Source of the DNA: Candidatus Paceibacterota bacterium
GTDB lineage: Bacteria > Patescibacteriota > Minisyncoccia > Phycocordibacterales > UBA6899
Direction: 5' to 3'
Assembly: GCA_035583355.1 (NCBI GenBank)
Contig: DATEZQ010000006.1
Coordinates: 1-46,125 of the forward strand
DNA: 46,125 nucleotides
Within the stretch, counting starts at the first letter, position 1, and every line of letters begins with the position of its first letter. The notes under the pieces are model-generated. The model ran no database searches and was not told where the DNA came from. It saw only the letters and a program-made list of their open reading frames with translations. Below are positions 15,672-23,018 of this stretch, in pieces. The position numbers and the translations under genes are program-made.

Positions 15672-16694
15672 ATGGCAAATCAAGAACTCCTCGATTACAT
15701 TATGCGCCAGCGAAGTCATGGTGCGAACTCAGGCAATATAAGAGAAGCATTACTGAAAGCGGGATGGGATGCTAAAGATGTAGAGGAGGGAATAGCTGCG
15801 ACTGAACCAAAGACAGTGTCTTCGCCGGTCTCACCTGCGGCACCTTCTGTGCTTGCACAGACCACTAGTCCTCTTTCTGCCGCTCAGCCATTCGTTCCCG
15901 CAATGGCAAGTCCTGCTGCTACGCCAGTAGCTGCGACGGTGAACCCTGCAACAACGCCCGTGCAGAGTGTGCCCGTACAGGCACCAGTGAGTGCTCCTGT
16001 ACAAGCTATGAGCAATGGTGCAATGAGTGCAGTCACTATGAGTCCTACGCCAGCGGCTGGTGTTCCTGTTATGACGCCTGGTGCATCGGTGCTTCCTACT
16101 GCCGTTACGCCGGCTCCCGCAATGAGTGCGGTTGCTGCGCCAGTTGCAGCTATGCCTACGATGAGTGCGGCAGCTCCTGTGCATCTTATTGCCTCTGGAG
16201 TACAGATTCCATCTGCTAATTTCATGCCAAAGGTGGAAGCACCGCATGTTGCGCCGATTACTCCGACGGTTACTACAGTGATGCCGAGTATGCAGGCAGC
16301 AGCGCCGGTAGAACACAAATCACATCTCGGCCTCATTATTGGTATTATCATTACCTTACTCGTCCTTATTCTTGGCGGAGGATTTGCGTATTGGAAGTAT
16401 GTACTGCAGGTTCCTGCCCCAGTTATTCCTGCTGATCAGCCCGCAGTACAGGATGTTCTCGTGACGCCAGAGGTGCTTCCTCCGGAAAATATTCCACAAG
16501 CTGAGGAGGGTGCGGTTCCTGAAGGTGGCATCGTTGCCTTTCCATCTTCAATTCCTGTTGCGACGACGACTGAGGCGACAACAACGACACAAGCTTCAAC
16601 TTCGACAAAGACCACGACAACCTCAACGTCGAGCGTTCCGAGTCCCAAGAAGTCTGCGACGAGTACTTCGGTACTCCCTCCTGGTGCAATCTAA
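15672..16694 (+). CDS. Single-pass membrane protein with N-terminal helical (UBA-like) domain
   Basis: 340 aa. Residues 1-40 (NQELLDYIMRQRSHGANSGN, then IREALLKAGWDAKDVEEGI) form a compact predicted three-helix unit like UBA/TS-N domains. I associate this N-terminal unit with many Patescibacteria membrane proteins (recollection, not a search). Residues 45-215 are Ala/Pro/Thr/Met-rich low complexity. A transmembrane helix follows at about 220-242 (LGLIIGIIITLLVLILGGGFAYW), then a Pro-rich and Thr/Ser-rich outer tail. Orientation is probably N-in, C-out. The paralogue at 16806 follows directly. A -10-like TATTCT ends 6 nt before the ATG. Function unknown; a protein-protein adaptor at the membrane is a guess. 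Confidence 0.78.
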   Translation: MANQELLDYIMRQRSHGANSGNIREALLKAGWDAKDVEEGIAATEPKTVSSPVSPAAPSVLAQTTSPLSAAQPFVPAMASPAATPVAATVNPATTPVQSVPVQAPVSAPVQAMSNGAMSAVTMSPTPAAGVPVMTPGASVLPTAVTPAPAMSAVAAPVAAMPTMSAAAPVHLIASGVQIPSANFMPKVEAPHVAPITPTVTTVMPSMQAAAPVEHKSHLGLIIGIIITLLVLILGGGFAYWKYVLQVPAPVIPADQPAVQDVLVTPEVLPPENIPQAEEGAVPEGGIVAFPSSIPVATTTEATTTTQASTSTKTTTTSTSSVPSPKKSATSTSVLPPGAI

Positions 16695-16703
16695 TTTGCA
16701 TGA

Positions 16704-16731
16704 TAAGACTGGCATTTGCCAGTTTTATATT
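16704..16731 (+). terminator. Terminator of the 15672 gene
   Basis: AAGACTGGC, ATTT, GCCAGTTTTATATT. Confidence 0.78.
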
Positions 16732-16756
16732 ATTTCCTGTTCCTATTGAAACTGTT

Positions 16757-16805
16757 ATACTAGAAGCATAATATTGCCAACATTGTATTGGCAGAATATA
16801 TCACT
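16757..16805 (+). promoter_or_regulatory. Promoter -10 and structured leader of the 16806 gene
   Basis: TATACT at 16757-16762, then a leader of about 40 nt holding a small hairpin TGCCAA, CATTGTA, TTGGCA (about 16780-16798). No SD is visible. The -35 is unclear. Confidence 0.5.
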
Positions 16806-17309
16806 ATGGCAAATCAAGCACTTATTGACTACATCATGCATCAGCGTGTGCATGGCGCAAGTCCTGCAAATATAAAGAATGCATTGCTCCATGCAGGATG
16901 GGAGGAGGGGGATATCGAAAAAGGATTAAAGGCGACCGCAATTCCACTTGATGCACCACCGAGACCACCGGAGGTAGTAATCAAGCCCGATCAGTCGAGT
17001 GGTGCAGTTGTCGAGGCTACTCACACAAGTCCTCCTGCCAAGAAGCCGCCGCTTCTTGCTATTGCACTGCTTATCATCAGTATTCTTGTCGTTGCTGCCG
17101 CTGCAATATTTATTTATGTACAGTTCTTGCGTCCGCAACAGGTGCATTCGCTGGATACTCCACAGAAAGCGACAACAACCAAGAGTGTTCCTGTTCAAAA
17201 TATAGTTCCTCTTCCTCTCGATGGAGAAGCACCACTACCTCCTAATTCTGAAGGCGGAAGGGTACAGCAGGATGCTACGGTTCCAGATACGCAAGCAGTT
17301 CCACAATGA
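16806..17309 (+). CDS. Paralogue of the 15672 membrane protein
   Basis: 167 aa. Residues 1-40 (MANQALIDYIMHQRVHG..., then NALLHAGWEEGDIEKGL) are clearly homologous to the N-terminal unit of the upstream gene. A Pro-rich linker leads to a transmembrane helix at about 84-107 (LLAIALLIISILVVAAAAIF) and an outer tail rich in Pro, Thr and Gln. The tail regions of the two paralogues do not align, so the shared part is the N-terminal unit plus the topology. The start is ATG 16806, matching the paralogue's MANQ start, rather than the upstream in-frame TTG. It has its own promoter and terminator, so it is a tandem duplication rather than an operon. Confidence 0.78.
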   Translation: MANQALIDYIMHQRVHGASPANIKNALLHAGWEEGDIEKGLKATAIPLDAPPRPPEVVIKPDQSSGAVVEATHTSPPAKKPPLLAIALLIISILVVAAAAIFIYVQFLRPQQVHSLDTPQKATTTKSVPVQNIVPLPLDGEAPLPPNSEGGRVQQDATVPDTQAVPQ

Positions 17310-17333
17310 AAAACTCGCCTCGGCGAGTTTTTG
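17309..17333 (+). terminator. Terminator of the 16806 gene
   Basis: AAAAACTCGCC, TC, GGCGAGTTTTT. Nearly the same sequence as the hairpin at 4572-4595. Confidence 0.9.
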
Positions 17334-17352
17334 CTTGTGCTATGATTGCTAC

Positions 17353-17916
17353 ATGTCAGCGCGAGTACAAGATCGTCTTCAAAAAATTCCCTATAAGCTT
17401 TCTCGGAGGGTAAATACGCGTGCAGTGCGTGTCTCAGTCTTTCCTGGTGGTGAGGTGCGTGTGGTTGCGCCCCTCTTATTGCCCAAGTCATTGATTGAAA
17501 GGTTTCTGGAAGAGAAGCGTGAATGGATAGTCGGGCAAGTGCTCCGCATGGAGCACGTCCCGAAGAAGAAGACGAAGAAAGAAGCAAGAGCAGCATACCT
17601 CGAGCATAAAGAGGTAGCACGTGCGCTTGTGCTTGCACGCCTTGCGCATTTTAACAAACATTATGGCCTCCACTTCGAGCGCGTGGCAATTCGAGATCAG
17701 CACTCTCGTTGGGGTTCATGTTCGCGTAGGGGGAGTCTGAACTTCAACTATCGTCTCGCACTTATTCCTCCCGAGCTATCGGATTATGTGATCGTGCACG
17801 AGCTTTGCCATCTCAAGGAATTCAATCATAGCGAACGTTTTTGGTTGCTTGTTGCCGAATGTATTCCTAATTATGAAGTACTGCGCGCGCAGCTCCATCA
17901 CCATAAGCACAATTAA
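17353..17916 (+). CDS. YgjP/DUF45-family metal-dependent hydrolase
   Basis: 187 aa. The zincin motif HELCHLKEFNHSERFW (about residues 141-156) provides HExxH plus the third histidine in the downstream H-SxxFW, as in WSS1/SprT-like and YgjP (DUF45) proteins. Upstream family features are also seen: RRVNTRAVRVSVFPGGEVRVVAP near residue 20 and SRWGSCSRRGSLNFN before the active site. Family members are predicted metallopeptidases, some linked to restriction-modification loci or DNA-protein crosslink repair. No such partner is present here, so the substrate is unknown. TATGAT (17341-17346) ends 6 nt before the ATG. Confidence 0.9.
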   Translation: MSARVQDRLQKIPYKLSRRVNTRAVRVSVFPGGEVRVVAPLLLPKSLIERFLEEKREWIVGQVLRMEHVPKKKTKKEARAAYLEHKEVARALVLARLAHFNKHYGLHFERVAIRDQHSRWGSCSRRGSLNFNYRLALIPPELSDYVIVHELCHLKEFNHSERFWLLVAECIPNYEVLRAQLHHHKHN

Positions 17917-17937
17917 AAACGCCCGAAGGCGTTTTTT
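17915..17937. terminator. Bidirectional terminator
   Basis: AAAAACGCC, CGAA, GGCGTTTTTT between the convergent YgjP-family and nitroreductase genes. It overlaps the nitroreductase stop codon region. Confidence 0.88.
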
Positions 17938-18556
17938 AGAGTTTTGTATCAAAGAGATCTTCTTCGGCGAAGCGATACTTTGGATAGGAAACATCATCCT
18001 TTGCACGATTCCCGAGCGCGAGTACTGCTGCAGGGTAGAAGTTCTCTGGAAGTCCCAATACCTTCTTGAAAGCATCACGATCAAATCCTTCCATCGGACA
18101 TGAGTCAATGCCGAGTTCTGTTGCTGCTGCTAGCCCGAAACCAAGTGCAATGTATGCTTGATGCTTTGCCCATGCGATGCGCGCATCGTTTGTTGCAAAG
18201 CCACTATCAAGCCCGACTACCATGCCATGAAATGCATCCATTTTTTCTTGTGGAGCACCTTTCTTGAGCATATCACTTGTGAACATATTGCTGCGCTCGA
18301 GTACGTCATCACGCCCAGAGAACACAAGGATGTAGTCAGCCGTAGTGAACTGAGGCTGATTCCAGCCATTTGCCGCAAGTTGTTCCTTTATTGCTGCACT
18401 CTTAACTACAGTAACATGGAATGGTTGAAGACCAAGTGAGCTCGGTGCCATACGAATTGCATTGAGTACCGAACGGAACTGTTCATCGGTGATAGGATGA
18501 GCAGGGTCAAATTTTTTTGTTGCGTAACGTGATTCTAATTGTGTAAGGAATGACAT
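17936..18556 (-). CDS. Nitroreductase-family FMN oxidoreductase (NfsB-like)
   Basis: 206 aa. Begins MSFLTQLESRYATKKFDP; the RYATKKFD segment is the FMN-phosphate binding signature near the N-terminus. APSSLGLQPFHVTVV (about residues 37-51) is the second FMN motif. AATELGIDSCPMEGFD (about 143-158) and the PAAVLALGNRAKDD segment are typical of the NfsB/YdgI subgroup. These NAD(P)H-dependent flavoenzymes reduce nitro-compounds or quinones; the natural substrate is usually unknown. It starts 2 nt after the stop of the DUF134 gene, so the two are co-transcribed and probably translationally coupled. Confidence 0.92.
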   Translation of the reverse strand: MSFLTQLESRYATKKFDPAHPITDEQFRSVLNAIRMAPSSLGLQPFHVTVVKSAAIKEQLAANGWNQPQFTTADYILVFSGRDDVLERSNMFTSDMLKKGAPQEKMDAFHGMVVGLDSGFATNDARIAWAKHQAYIALGFGLAAATELGIDSCPMEGFDRDAFKKVLGLPENFYPAAVLALGNRAKDDVSYPKYRFAEEDLFDTKL

Positions 18557-18558
18557 AG

Positions 18559-18834
18559 TTATTTCATTAGATTAATACCGCGACCCTCAACGAGGGCAGT
18601 GGCTGCTTTTTTCCGTGCAGCAGCAAGTAGTCTCTGGAAGGTACTCTGTGAGACTCCCATTTTTTCTGCCGCAATGGTTTGGCTAAGATCATTGACGTCC
18701 GCAAGGCGCAATGCCTCAAGTTCTTCTGGAAGTAGTTCGAGAAACTGTTCTTTGCTTTTTTCTGGGCAAGAGGGAATAAGGGCACTAATACAGCCCTTGA
18801 ATTTCACTATCTTGTCGCATTTTGGTCTTACCAT
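18559..18834 (-). CDS. DUF134-family HTH DNA-binding protein
   Basis: 91 aa. The start at MVRPKCDKIV is the usual DUF134 N-terminus (RPK/RPR) and follows a TATATT box by 6 nt. The longer reading to 18921 is rejected. The conserved core LLPEELEALRLADVNDLSQT and then AAEKMGVSQSTFQRLLAAAR (about residues 40-80) is a sigma-70 region-4-like helix-turn-helix, and ALVEGRGI ends the family motif. The two cysteines (PKCDKIVKFKGC) sit where many members have a CCxxP-type site, so metal or redox sensing is plausible. It is the first gene of an operon with the nitroreductase and divergent from the Cys-rich membrane protein. It may regulate both; that is inference. Confidence 0.88.
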   Translation of the reverse strand: MVRPKCDKIVKFKGCISALIPSCPEKSKEQFLELLPEELEALRLADVNDLSQTIAAEKMGVSQSTFQRLLAAARKKAATALVEGRGINLMK

Positions 18835-18840
18835 ATTATG

Positions 18841-18947
18841 AATATATACCCATAATGGAAAAATGTAAAGTCCTGGTTGTGGATAACATGATGTGTGCAT
18901 AACAAGCTCACATTTTTGCATTGTACGTGCTATACTACATATATAAT
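18841..18947. promoter_or_regulatory. Divergent promoter region, DUF134 and 18982 genes
   Basis: On the minus strand TATATT (18841-18846) ends 6 nt before the DUF134 ATG. On the plus strand TATAAT at 18942-18947, with TTGTAC at 18921 as a possible -35 (15 bp spacer), precedes the SD-led 18982 gene. A shared operator could lie between; I saw no clear palindrome. Confidence 0.55.
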
Positions 18948-18981
18948 AGTAACTACATAATATATTATGGAGGACAAGAAT

Positions 18982-19347
18982 ATGGGCGGAGGTTGCACTG
19001 CAGGTCGGGTTGCATGGTGGCTGATTATTATTGGTGGCCTAGTGCATGGGCTGCGTGGTCTTGGTATTTTCTTCAATATCGAACTCGATCCCGTCATGCT
19101 TCTTTTGGGTAGCTGGCCAATGCTTCCTGCGGTCATCTATGTTGTTGTTGGAATCGCTACGGTCTACAAGCTCGTGGGTTGTCCATGTGGTAAGTGCATG
19201 TTTGGTCGCGGCGACAGTCAGTGTGATCACTGCGCTAAGTGTACTACTGATGGTTGTTCAGGGCATGAGGGGAAAGATGGTGGTGCGATGAAGTGCGATC
19301 ACTGCATGGCATGTACTCCAAACTGCACAATGCATGAAATGAAATAA
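18982..19347 (+). CDS. DUF378-like small membrane protein with Cys/His-rich tail
   Basis: 121 aa from the ATG at 18982, which follows GGAGG by 8 nt. Two membrane helices (WWLIIIGGLVHGLRGLGIFF at about 12-31 and PAVIYVVVGIATVYKLVG at about 49-66) have the GGLxxGLxGL...lxGxxxvYkL pattern of DUF378 proteins. The C-terminal 55 residues are rich in Cys and His: CPCGKC, CDHCAKC, CSGH, CDHCMAC and CTMH. This is suited to binding several metal ions, probably on one face of the membrane. It is divergent from the DUF134/nitroreductase operon. The fusion of the membrane part with a metallothionein-like tail is unusual; metal binding is inferred from spacing. Confidence 0.82.
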   Translation: MGGGCTAGRVAWWLIIIGGLVHGLRGLGIFFNIELDPVMLLLGSWPMLPAVIYVVVGIATVYKLVGCPCGKCMFGRGDSQCDHCAKCTTDGCSGHEGKDGGAMKCDHCMACTPNCTMHEMK

Positions 19348-19376
19348 TAAAAAGAGGCCTAGCGCCTCTTTTTATT
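19346..19376. terminator. Shared terminator; contains the rnr stop codon
   Basis: AATAAAAAGAGGC, CTAGC, GCCTCTTTTTATT. The convergent rnr gene ends with its TAG in the loop at 19359-19361. Confidence 0.88.
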
Positions 19377-21578
19377 GTTAGTGTCGTTATGGGTGGCACG
19401 TGTGCGTTTCGGGTGAGGGTGGCGCATTGTTGGTTTGCGATCACCCGCACGCTCGTTGCCTCGGTTGCGTTCCGTTCCCGCTTCGGTTGAAATAGTCGCG
19501 GTATCGTGCCCGAGCAATTTCATCGTGAGTTGTTTTTTCTTCATGTCGACTGCAGTGACTTCCGCACGCACGCGGTCGCCAAGACGAAAAACTACGCCAG
19601 TATTCTTCCCGACAAGGCGATACTTCTTTTCTTCAAAGAAGAAGAAATCATTTGGGAGTTCTTTGATATGAATCATTCCCTCAGCCTTTGTAACATTGTC
19701 TTCGATATAAATACCCCACTCGGTGACACCACTGATTGTTCCCTCAATTGCGGTGCCGATGCGCACTGCGAAATATTCGCACTGCTTTAGCCTGATTGAT
19801 GCACGTTCTGCTTCTGTCGCATCTTTTTCCATTTGTGAACACCAGCGCGCAAGCTCCTCGTGTCTCTTGAGCATCTCATCGGGAATCTTTTGGCCCGTGA
19901 TTTCGGCTTGAAGGAGGCGATGTACCATAAGATCAGGATAGCGCCTGATGGGTGAGGTGAAGTGCGTGTAGTACTCAAATGCAAGACCATAGTGGCCAAT
20001 ATTCTTTGTTGTATATACCGCTTTTGCCATCGAGCGTACAGTCGCAATCTGAATCATGGCAGCTTCTGCTCTTCCTTGTACGGCGGTGAGCATCTTGTTG
20101 ATGTCGCGAGAATCCCATTCGCCCGTTGCCTTAGAGCGTTCGAAGGGTATACCAAGCGAACTAAGAAATTCTGAGAGATCCTGCATGCGTTCTTCCTTCG
20201 GTACATCATGTACACGATAGAGGAATGCCTTTTCAGTGCGAGGGTCTTGCTTGCTCAAAAATGTTGCTACCCGTTTGTTCGCAAGCAGCATGAATTCTTC
20301 GATGAGCTTGTTCGAGTCCTTCATCTCTTTGATGTAGACCGAGAGGGGACGCCCTTCTTCGTCAAGCTTGAATTTCACTTCTTCTGCCTCAAATGCGATA
20401 GCGCCGTGTTTGGTGCGTTCATCGCGGAGGGTTTTCGCAAGCTCATTAAGTACGGTGATTTCTGCAGCATGATCGCCAGTACCTGTCTCTATGACCGCTT
20501 GTGCTTCTTCATAGGTAAAACGACGAGCACTATGGATGATTGTTTTCCCGAACCATTCACTGACTATTTCCGCTTTCTTGTTGAGCTCAAATACTGCGCT
20601 CATGGTGAGCCTGTCTTTATTCGGGACGAGAGAGCAAAGGTCATTAGAGAGACGCTCGGGAAGCATGGGGATAGTACGATCGACAAGATAGACGCTCGTT
20701 GCGCGCCCTACTGCTTCTTTGTCGATGACGCTTCCTGGGGTTACATAATGCGATACATCAGCAATATGAATACCGACCTCAACGTTTCCGTTCTGAAGCA
20801 TTTTGATCGAGAGGGCGTCGTCAAAGTCTTTTGCATCCCATGGATCGATGGTCATCGTGAGGACACTACGAAAATCCCTACGCTTTTTTATTTCCGCATC
20901 GGATATTGTGCCATCAATAGAGAGTGCTGCAGCTTCGACTTCGGGTGCATGATTCGGCATGAATCCCTTTTCGAGGACAATCGCAAACATCTCCGCATCA
21001 TTATCTCCCGGCTTTCCGAGTATACGAAGGACCTTTCCAAGAGGATCTTTCATTCCGTCTGTCCACTCAGTGATCTGCCCAAATACCTTATCGCCCTTCT
21101 TTGCACCCATTAAAAATTCAGAAGGAATCAGAATGGGTTTATACATGCGAGTGTCGTCGGGAATAAGGAAAGAAGTATTTGCAATAACATCAATAATGCC
21201 AGCGAAGCTCATTTTGAAGCGCAAAAGAACCGCTGTTACTGTTCCTGTCGGACGCCTTCCTGCTTCTTTGCCATAAAGGAGTACTTCAACGCGATCCCCA
21301 TCAAGAGCAGTATGAAGATTTGCAGTATCGATTTCGATCATGTCTTCCATGCCATCGACTGCAACAAGCCCTAGTCCGCGACCAGTGATGCGCAAATTTC
21401 CTTCAACGCGATGGTTGGGTGGGTATTTTTTGCTTGGGCTCTTTCGCTCTGCTTCGCGACGATCTTGTGACGGTCTGTTTTTTTGCCTATGTCCACCAAA
21501 TCCTCTCTCAGGTTGCTGGCCCTTGCGAGCATCTTGTCTCTTATCGTTGTGTTGTTTTGAAGTGGTCTTGGAGTTCAT
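19359..21578 (-). CDS. rnr: Ribonuclease R
   Basis: 739 aa from ATG 21578. A Lys/Arg/Gln-rich disordered N-terminal tail (about 45 residues) precedes cold-shock-like domains (about 55-200). The RNB catalytic domain begins with TIDPWDAKDFDDAL (about residues 242-255), whose aspartates bind the two Mg ions, and continues through HIADVSHYV and TSVYLVDRTIPMLPERLSND. An S1 domain (EGTISGVTEWGIYIEDN..., about 625-705) and a basic tail ending NNKKRR follow. It is a processive 3'-5' exoribonuclease that degrades structured RNA. It overlaps the upstream bPH2 gene by 38 bp, so the two are translationally coupled. The GTG 21 nt further upstream is a possible alternative start. Confidence 0.95.
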   Translation of the reverse strand: MNSKTTSKQHNDKRQDARKGQQPERGFGGHRQKNRPSQDRREAERKSPSKKYPPNHRVEGNLRITGRGLGLVAVDGMEDMIEIDTANLHTALDGDRVEVLLYGKEAGRRPTGTVTAVLLRFKMSFAGIIDVIANTSFLIPDDTRMYKPILIPSEFLMGAKKGDKVFGQITEWTDGMKDPLGKVLRILGKPGDNDAEMFAIVLEKGFMPNHAPEVEAAALSIDGTISDAEIKKRRDFRSVLTMTIDPWDAKDFDDALSIKMLQNGNVEVGIHIADVSHYVTPGSVIDKEAVGRATSVYLVDRTIPMLPERLSNDLCSLVPNKDRLTMSAVFELNKKAEIVSEWFGKTIIHSARRFTYEEAQAVIETGTGDHAAEITVLNELAKTLRDERTKHGAIAFEAEEVKFKLDEEGRPLSVYIKEMKDSNKLIEEFMLLANKRVATFLSKQDPRTEKAFLYRVHDVPKEERMQDLSEFLSSLGIPFERSKATGEWDSRDINKMLTAVQGRAEAAMIQIATVRSMAKAVYTTKNIGHYGLAFEYYTHFTSPIRRYPDLMVHRLLQAEITGQKIPDEMLKRHEELARWCSQMEKDATEAERASIRLKQCEYFAVRIGTAIEGTISGVTEWGIYIEDNVTKAEGMIHIKELPNDFFFFEEKKYRLVGKNTGVVFRLGDRVRAEVTAVDMKKKQLTMKLLGHDTATISTEAGTERNRGNERAGDRKPTMRHPHPKRTRATHNDTNNKKRR

Positions 21579-22077
21579 TGATGAATTGTTTAAGCTCACT
21601 TGGATTTGGTACGGTGAGCATGTTAAGGTTTTCGTTTTCTCCAGCAGTTTCTATATAGAGATCGCCGAAATTAAATGCAGTTGCAAGAATACCTTTCTGT
21701 GTGGTCGTAATGTTTTGTATGCGATCGAGCCCAAAAGATCCAACTTCACGCCTGAAGAAGCCTCGCTGCTTAATCTCATAGATACGTTCATTACTGATGA
21801 CGATGACATTGAGGAAATGTTCGGTCCAGCGCCACCATGCATACATCCAGGCGAAGAGGATTCCTGTGAGCGAAATATAGATAATCCCCACGTTTGGATT
21901 CTCAGGGAAAATCGCACTGACCGTCTCATCTGGCACGAAATACATCATGCCGATAGCGAATACGAAGGGGAGTGCAAAAAAGAGGATGATTGACACTGCA
22001 TCATCAACAAAGGAAAAGAAGTGACGATGGATGACGCGAATAATTGTTTCGTCTGGGGTGAGTTCAACGATAGCCAT
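21541..22077 (-). CDS. Bacterial PH (bPH2) domain membrane protein
   Basis: 178 aa. Two adjacent transmembrane helices (about residues 28-48, ISIILFFALPFVFAIGMMYF, and 62-82, GIIYISLTGILFAWMYAWW) are followed by a YdbS-like bacterial PH domain. Its core is VIVISNERIYEIKQRGFF, then SFGLDRIQNITTTQKG, FNFGDLYIETAG and PSELKQFINEL. These proteins occur widely in Patescibacteria; function is not known. It is the middle gene of a minus-strand operon: 35 nt after the 22113 gene and overlapping rnr. Confidence 0.88.
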   Translation of the reverse strand: MAIVELTPDETIIRVIHRHFFSFVDDAVSIILFFALPFVFAIGMMYFVPDETVSAIFPENPNVGIIYISLTGILFAWMYAWWRWTEHFLNVIVISNERIYEIKQRGFFRREVGSFGLDRIQNITTTQKGILATAFNFGDLYIETAGENENLNMLTVPNPSELKQFINELQDHFKTTQR

Positions 22078-22112
22078 AATGAAATAGGTTAGATAGTTAG
22101 AAATGTTTACTA

Positions 22113-22391
22113 TTATGCATTTCCGGAGTAGAGGGGAAGAAGCATCATGAGCGAAACAAGAATGGCACCAGTTCCAATCATATAGATGACTGCATATTTA
22201 AATGCACGTAGTGGACTTGGCGCGTGCTTTCTCCAGTGGTTGAAAAGCATGATGGTAAAAATTGCCGTGAAAAATACGGTGCTACCAAAGAGAATAGAGA
22301 GAAAACTACCAGAGATACCGAGACCAAAGTTTGGGAGTCCGAGGTCAGGGACTTCGAGAGTTGGAAGTCCTACGGGTGCATAGTCTTGCAT
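22113..22391 (-). CDS. Small two-helix membrane protein
   Basis: 92 aa from ATG 22391, starting MQDYAPVGLPTLEVPDLG. Two strongly hydrophobic segments: about 33-53 (SILFGSTVFFTAIFTIMLF) and 68-88 (YAVIYMIGTGAILVSLMMLL). The topology, a short loop with basic residues between helices, resembles pilin-like small hydrophobic proteins (VirB2/TrbC type) seen near conjugation or secretion genes, but no such genes are here. TATACT (22398-22403) ends 6 nt before this ATG, which favours it over the longer reading to 22526. First gene of the operon with the bPH2 gene and rnr. Confidence 0.72.
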   Translation of the reverse strand: MQDYAPVGLPTLEVPDLGLPNFGLGISGSFLSILFGSTVFFTAIFTIMLFNHWRKHAPSPLRAFKYAVIYMIGTGAILVSLMMLLPLYSGNA

Positions 22392-22483
22392 GCGTTTAGT
22401 ATAACAGGAATTGGCATGGGTGGACAGGGAAACGAGGAGGAAAATCAAGGAAAATAGCCACATAATTACTATTACCAAAGATA

Positions 22484-22511
22484 TTGACAAATATGTATTA
22501 TATGCTATAAT
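22484..22511 (+). promoter_or_regulatory. Consensus sigma-70 promoter
   Basis: TTGACA (22484-22489), 16 bp, TATAAT (22506-22511), with a TG one base before the -10 (extended -10). One of the strongest promoters in the window. It drives the 22567 gene through a leader of about 45 nt with GGAG before the ATG. Confidence 0.88.
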
Positions 22512-22566
22512 ATTCAAGTCAAGCACATTGCTTGTTCACCCACAACCCTCCTCTTTGGAGATTCAC

Positions 22567-22887
22567 ATGTTCCTCGTTTCCGCTCACTGCGACACCCATC
22601 CCGACGTCCTGGGTCGCACCCTGATGATCAACAGCGATGGCATGCAGACCTGCCAGTGCCTGGAGGAGTTCGATCACCCGGTTCACCACATCGAGTCCAT
22701 GGAGCCCAAGGCTCGCCAGCGTCGCTGTGAGCGTCAGCTCCCCGATGGCACGCTGCTCATCCGAGAGGGGTACGAAAAGTATCGCTCCAATGACGACATC
22801 CGTGAGGGGAATCATCGCCAGCACAGCCGCCGCGACGAGCGCAGGGCCCCCAAGCAGGCCCTCCTCCTCGCCCAGATGGCGTCGTAG
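22567..22887 (+). CDS. Small hypothetical protein, 106 aa
   Basis: MFLVSAHCDTHPDVLGRTLM, then a middle with CQC and several histidines, then a strongly basic and polar C-terminal half (RDERRAPKQALLL). It is soluble and unrecognised. The start follows GGAG at 6 nt spacing. The promoter and terminator on each side make the plus strand the coding one. The overlapping minus-strand frame of similar length has no such signals. Cys/His content hints at metal binding, weakly. Confidence 0.6.
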   Translation: MFLVSAHCDTHPDVLGRTLMINSDGMQTCQCLEEFDHPVHHIESMEPKARQRRCERQLPDGTLLIREGYEKYRSNDDIREGNHRQHSRRDERRAPKQALLLAQMAS

Positions 22888-22901
22888 GTAGCACTCAACA
22901 T

Positions 22902-22934
22902 GCCGCATCACCCTCAGGGTGGTGCGGCTCTTTC
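22902..22934 (+). terminator. Terminator of the 22567 gene
   Basis: GCCGCATCACCCT, C, AGGGTGGTGCGGC then TCTTTC: 13 bp stem with one G-U pair and a weak T tract. Confidence 0.7.
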
Positions 22935-22935
22935 G

Positions 22936-22963
22936 TTGACATAAGTATTTTGTGTGGTATAAT
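22936..22963 (+). promoter_or_regulatory. Consensus sigma-70 promoter
   Basis: TTGACA (22936-22941), 16 bp, TATAAT (22958-22963). It starts only 2 nt after the preceding terminator and drives the 23019 gene. Confidence 0.88.
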
Positions 22964-23018
22964 AATTATGTTCGCTCTTTGCAATTCCACTCAACAATTC
23001 TCTCATGGAGAAGATAAC

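Noticed and set aside
18835-18921. N-terminal extension of the DUF134 protein (start at 18921).
   Set aside because: DUF134 proteins start at (M)xRPK, the extension is not domain-like, and a -10 box sits 6 nt before the shorter start.
22519-22911. Minus-strand 130-codon frame opposite the 22567 gene, hydrophobic and Ala/Leu-rich.
   Set aside because: The plus strand has a consensus promoter, an SD-like GGAG and a terminator at the right places; the minus strand has none of these.
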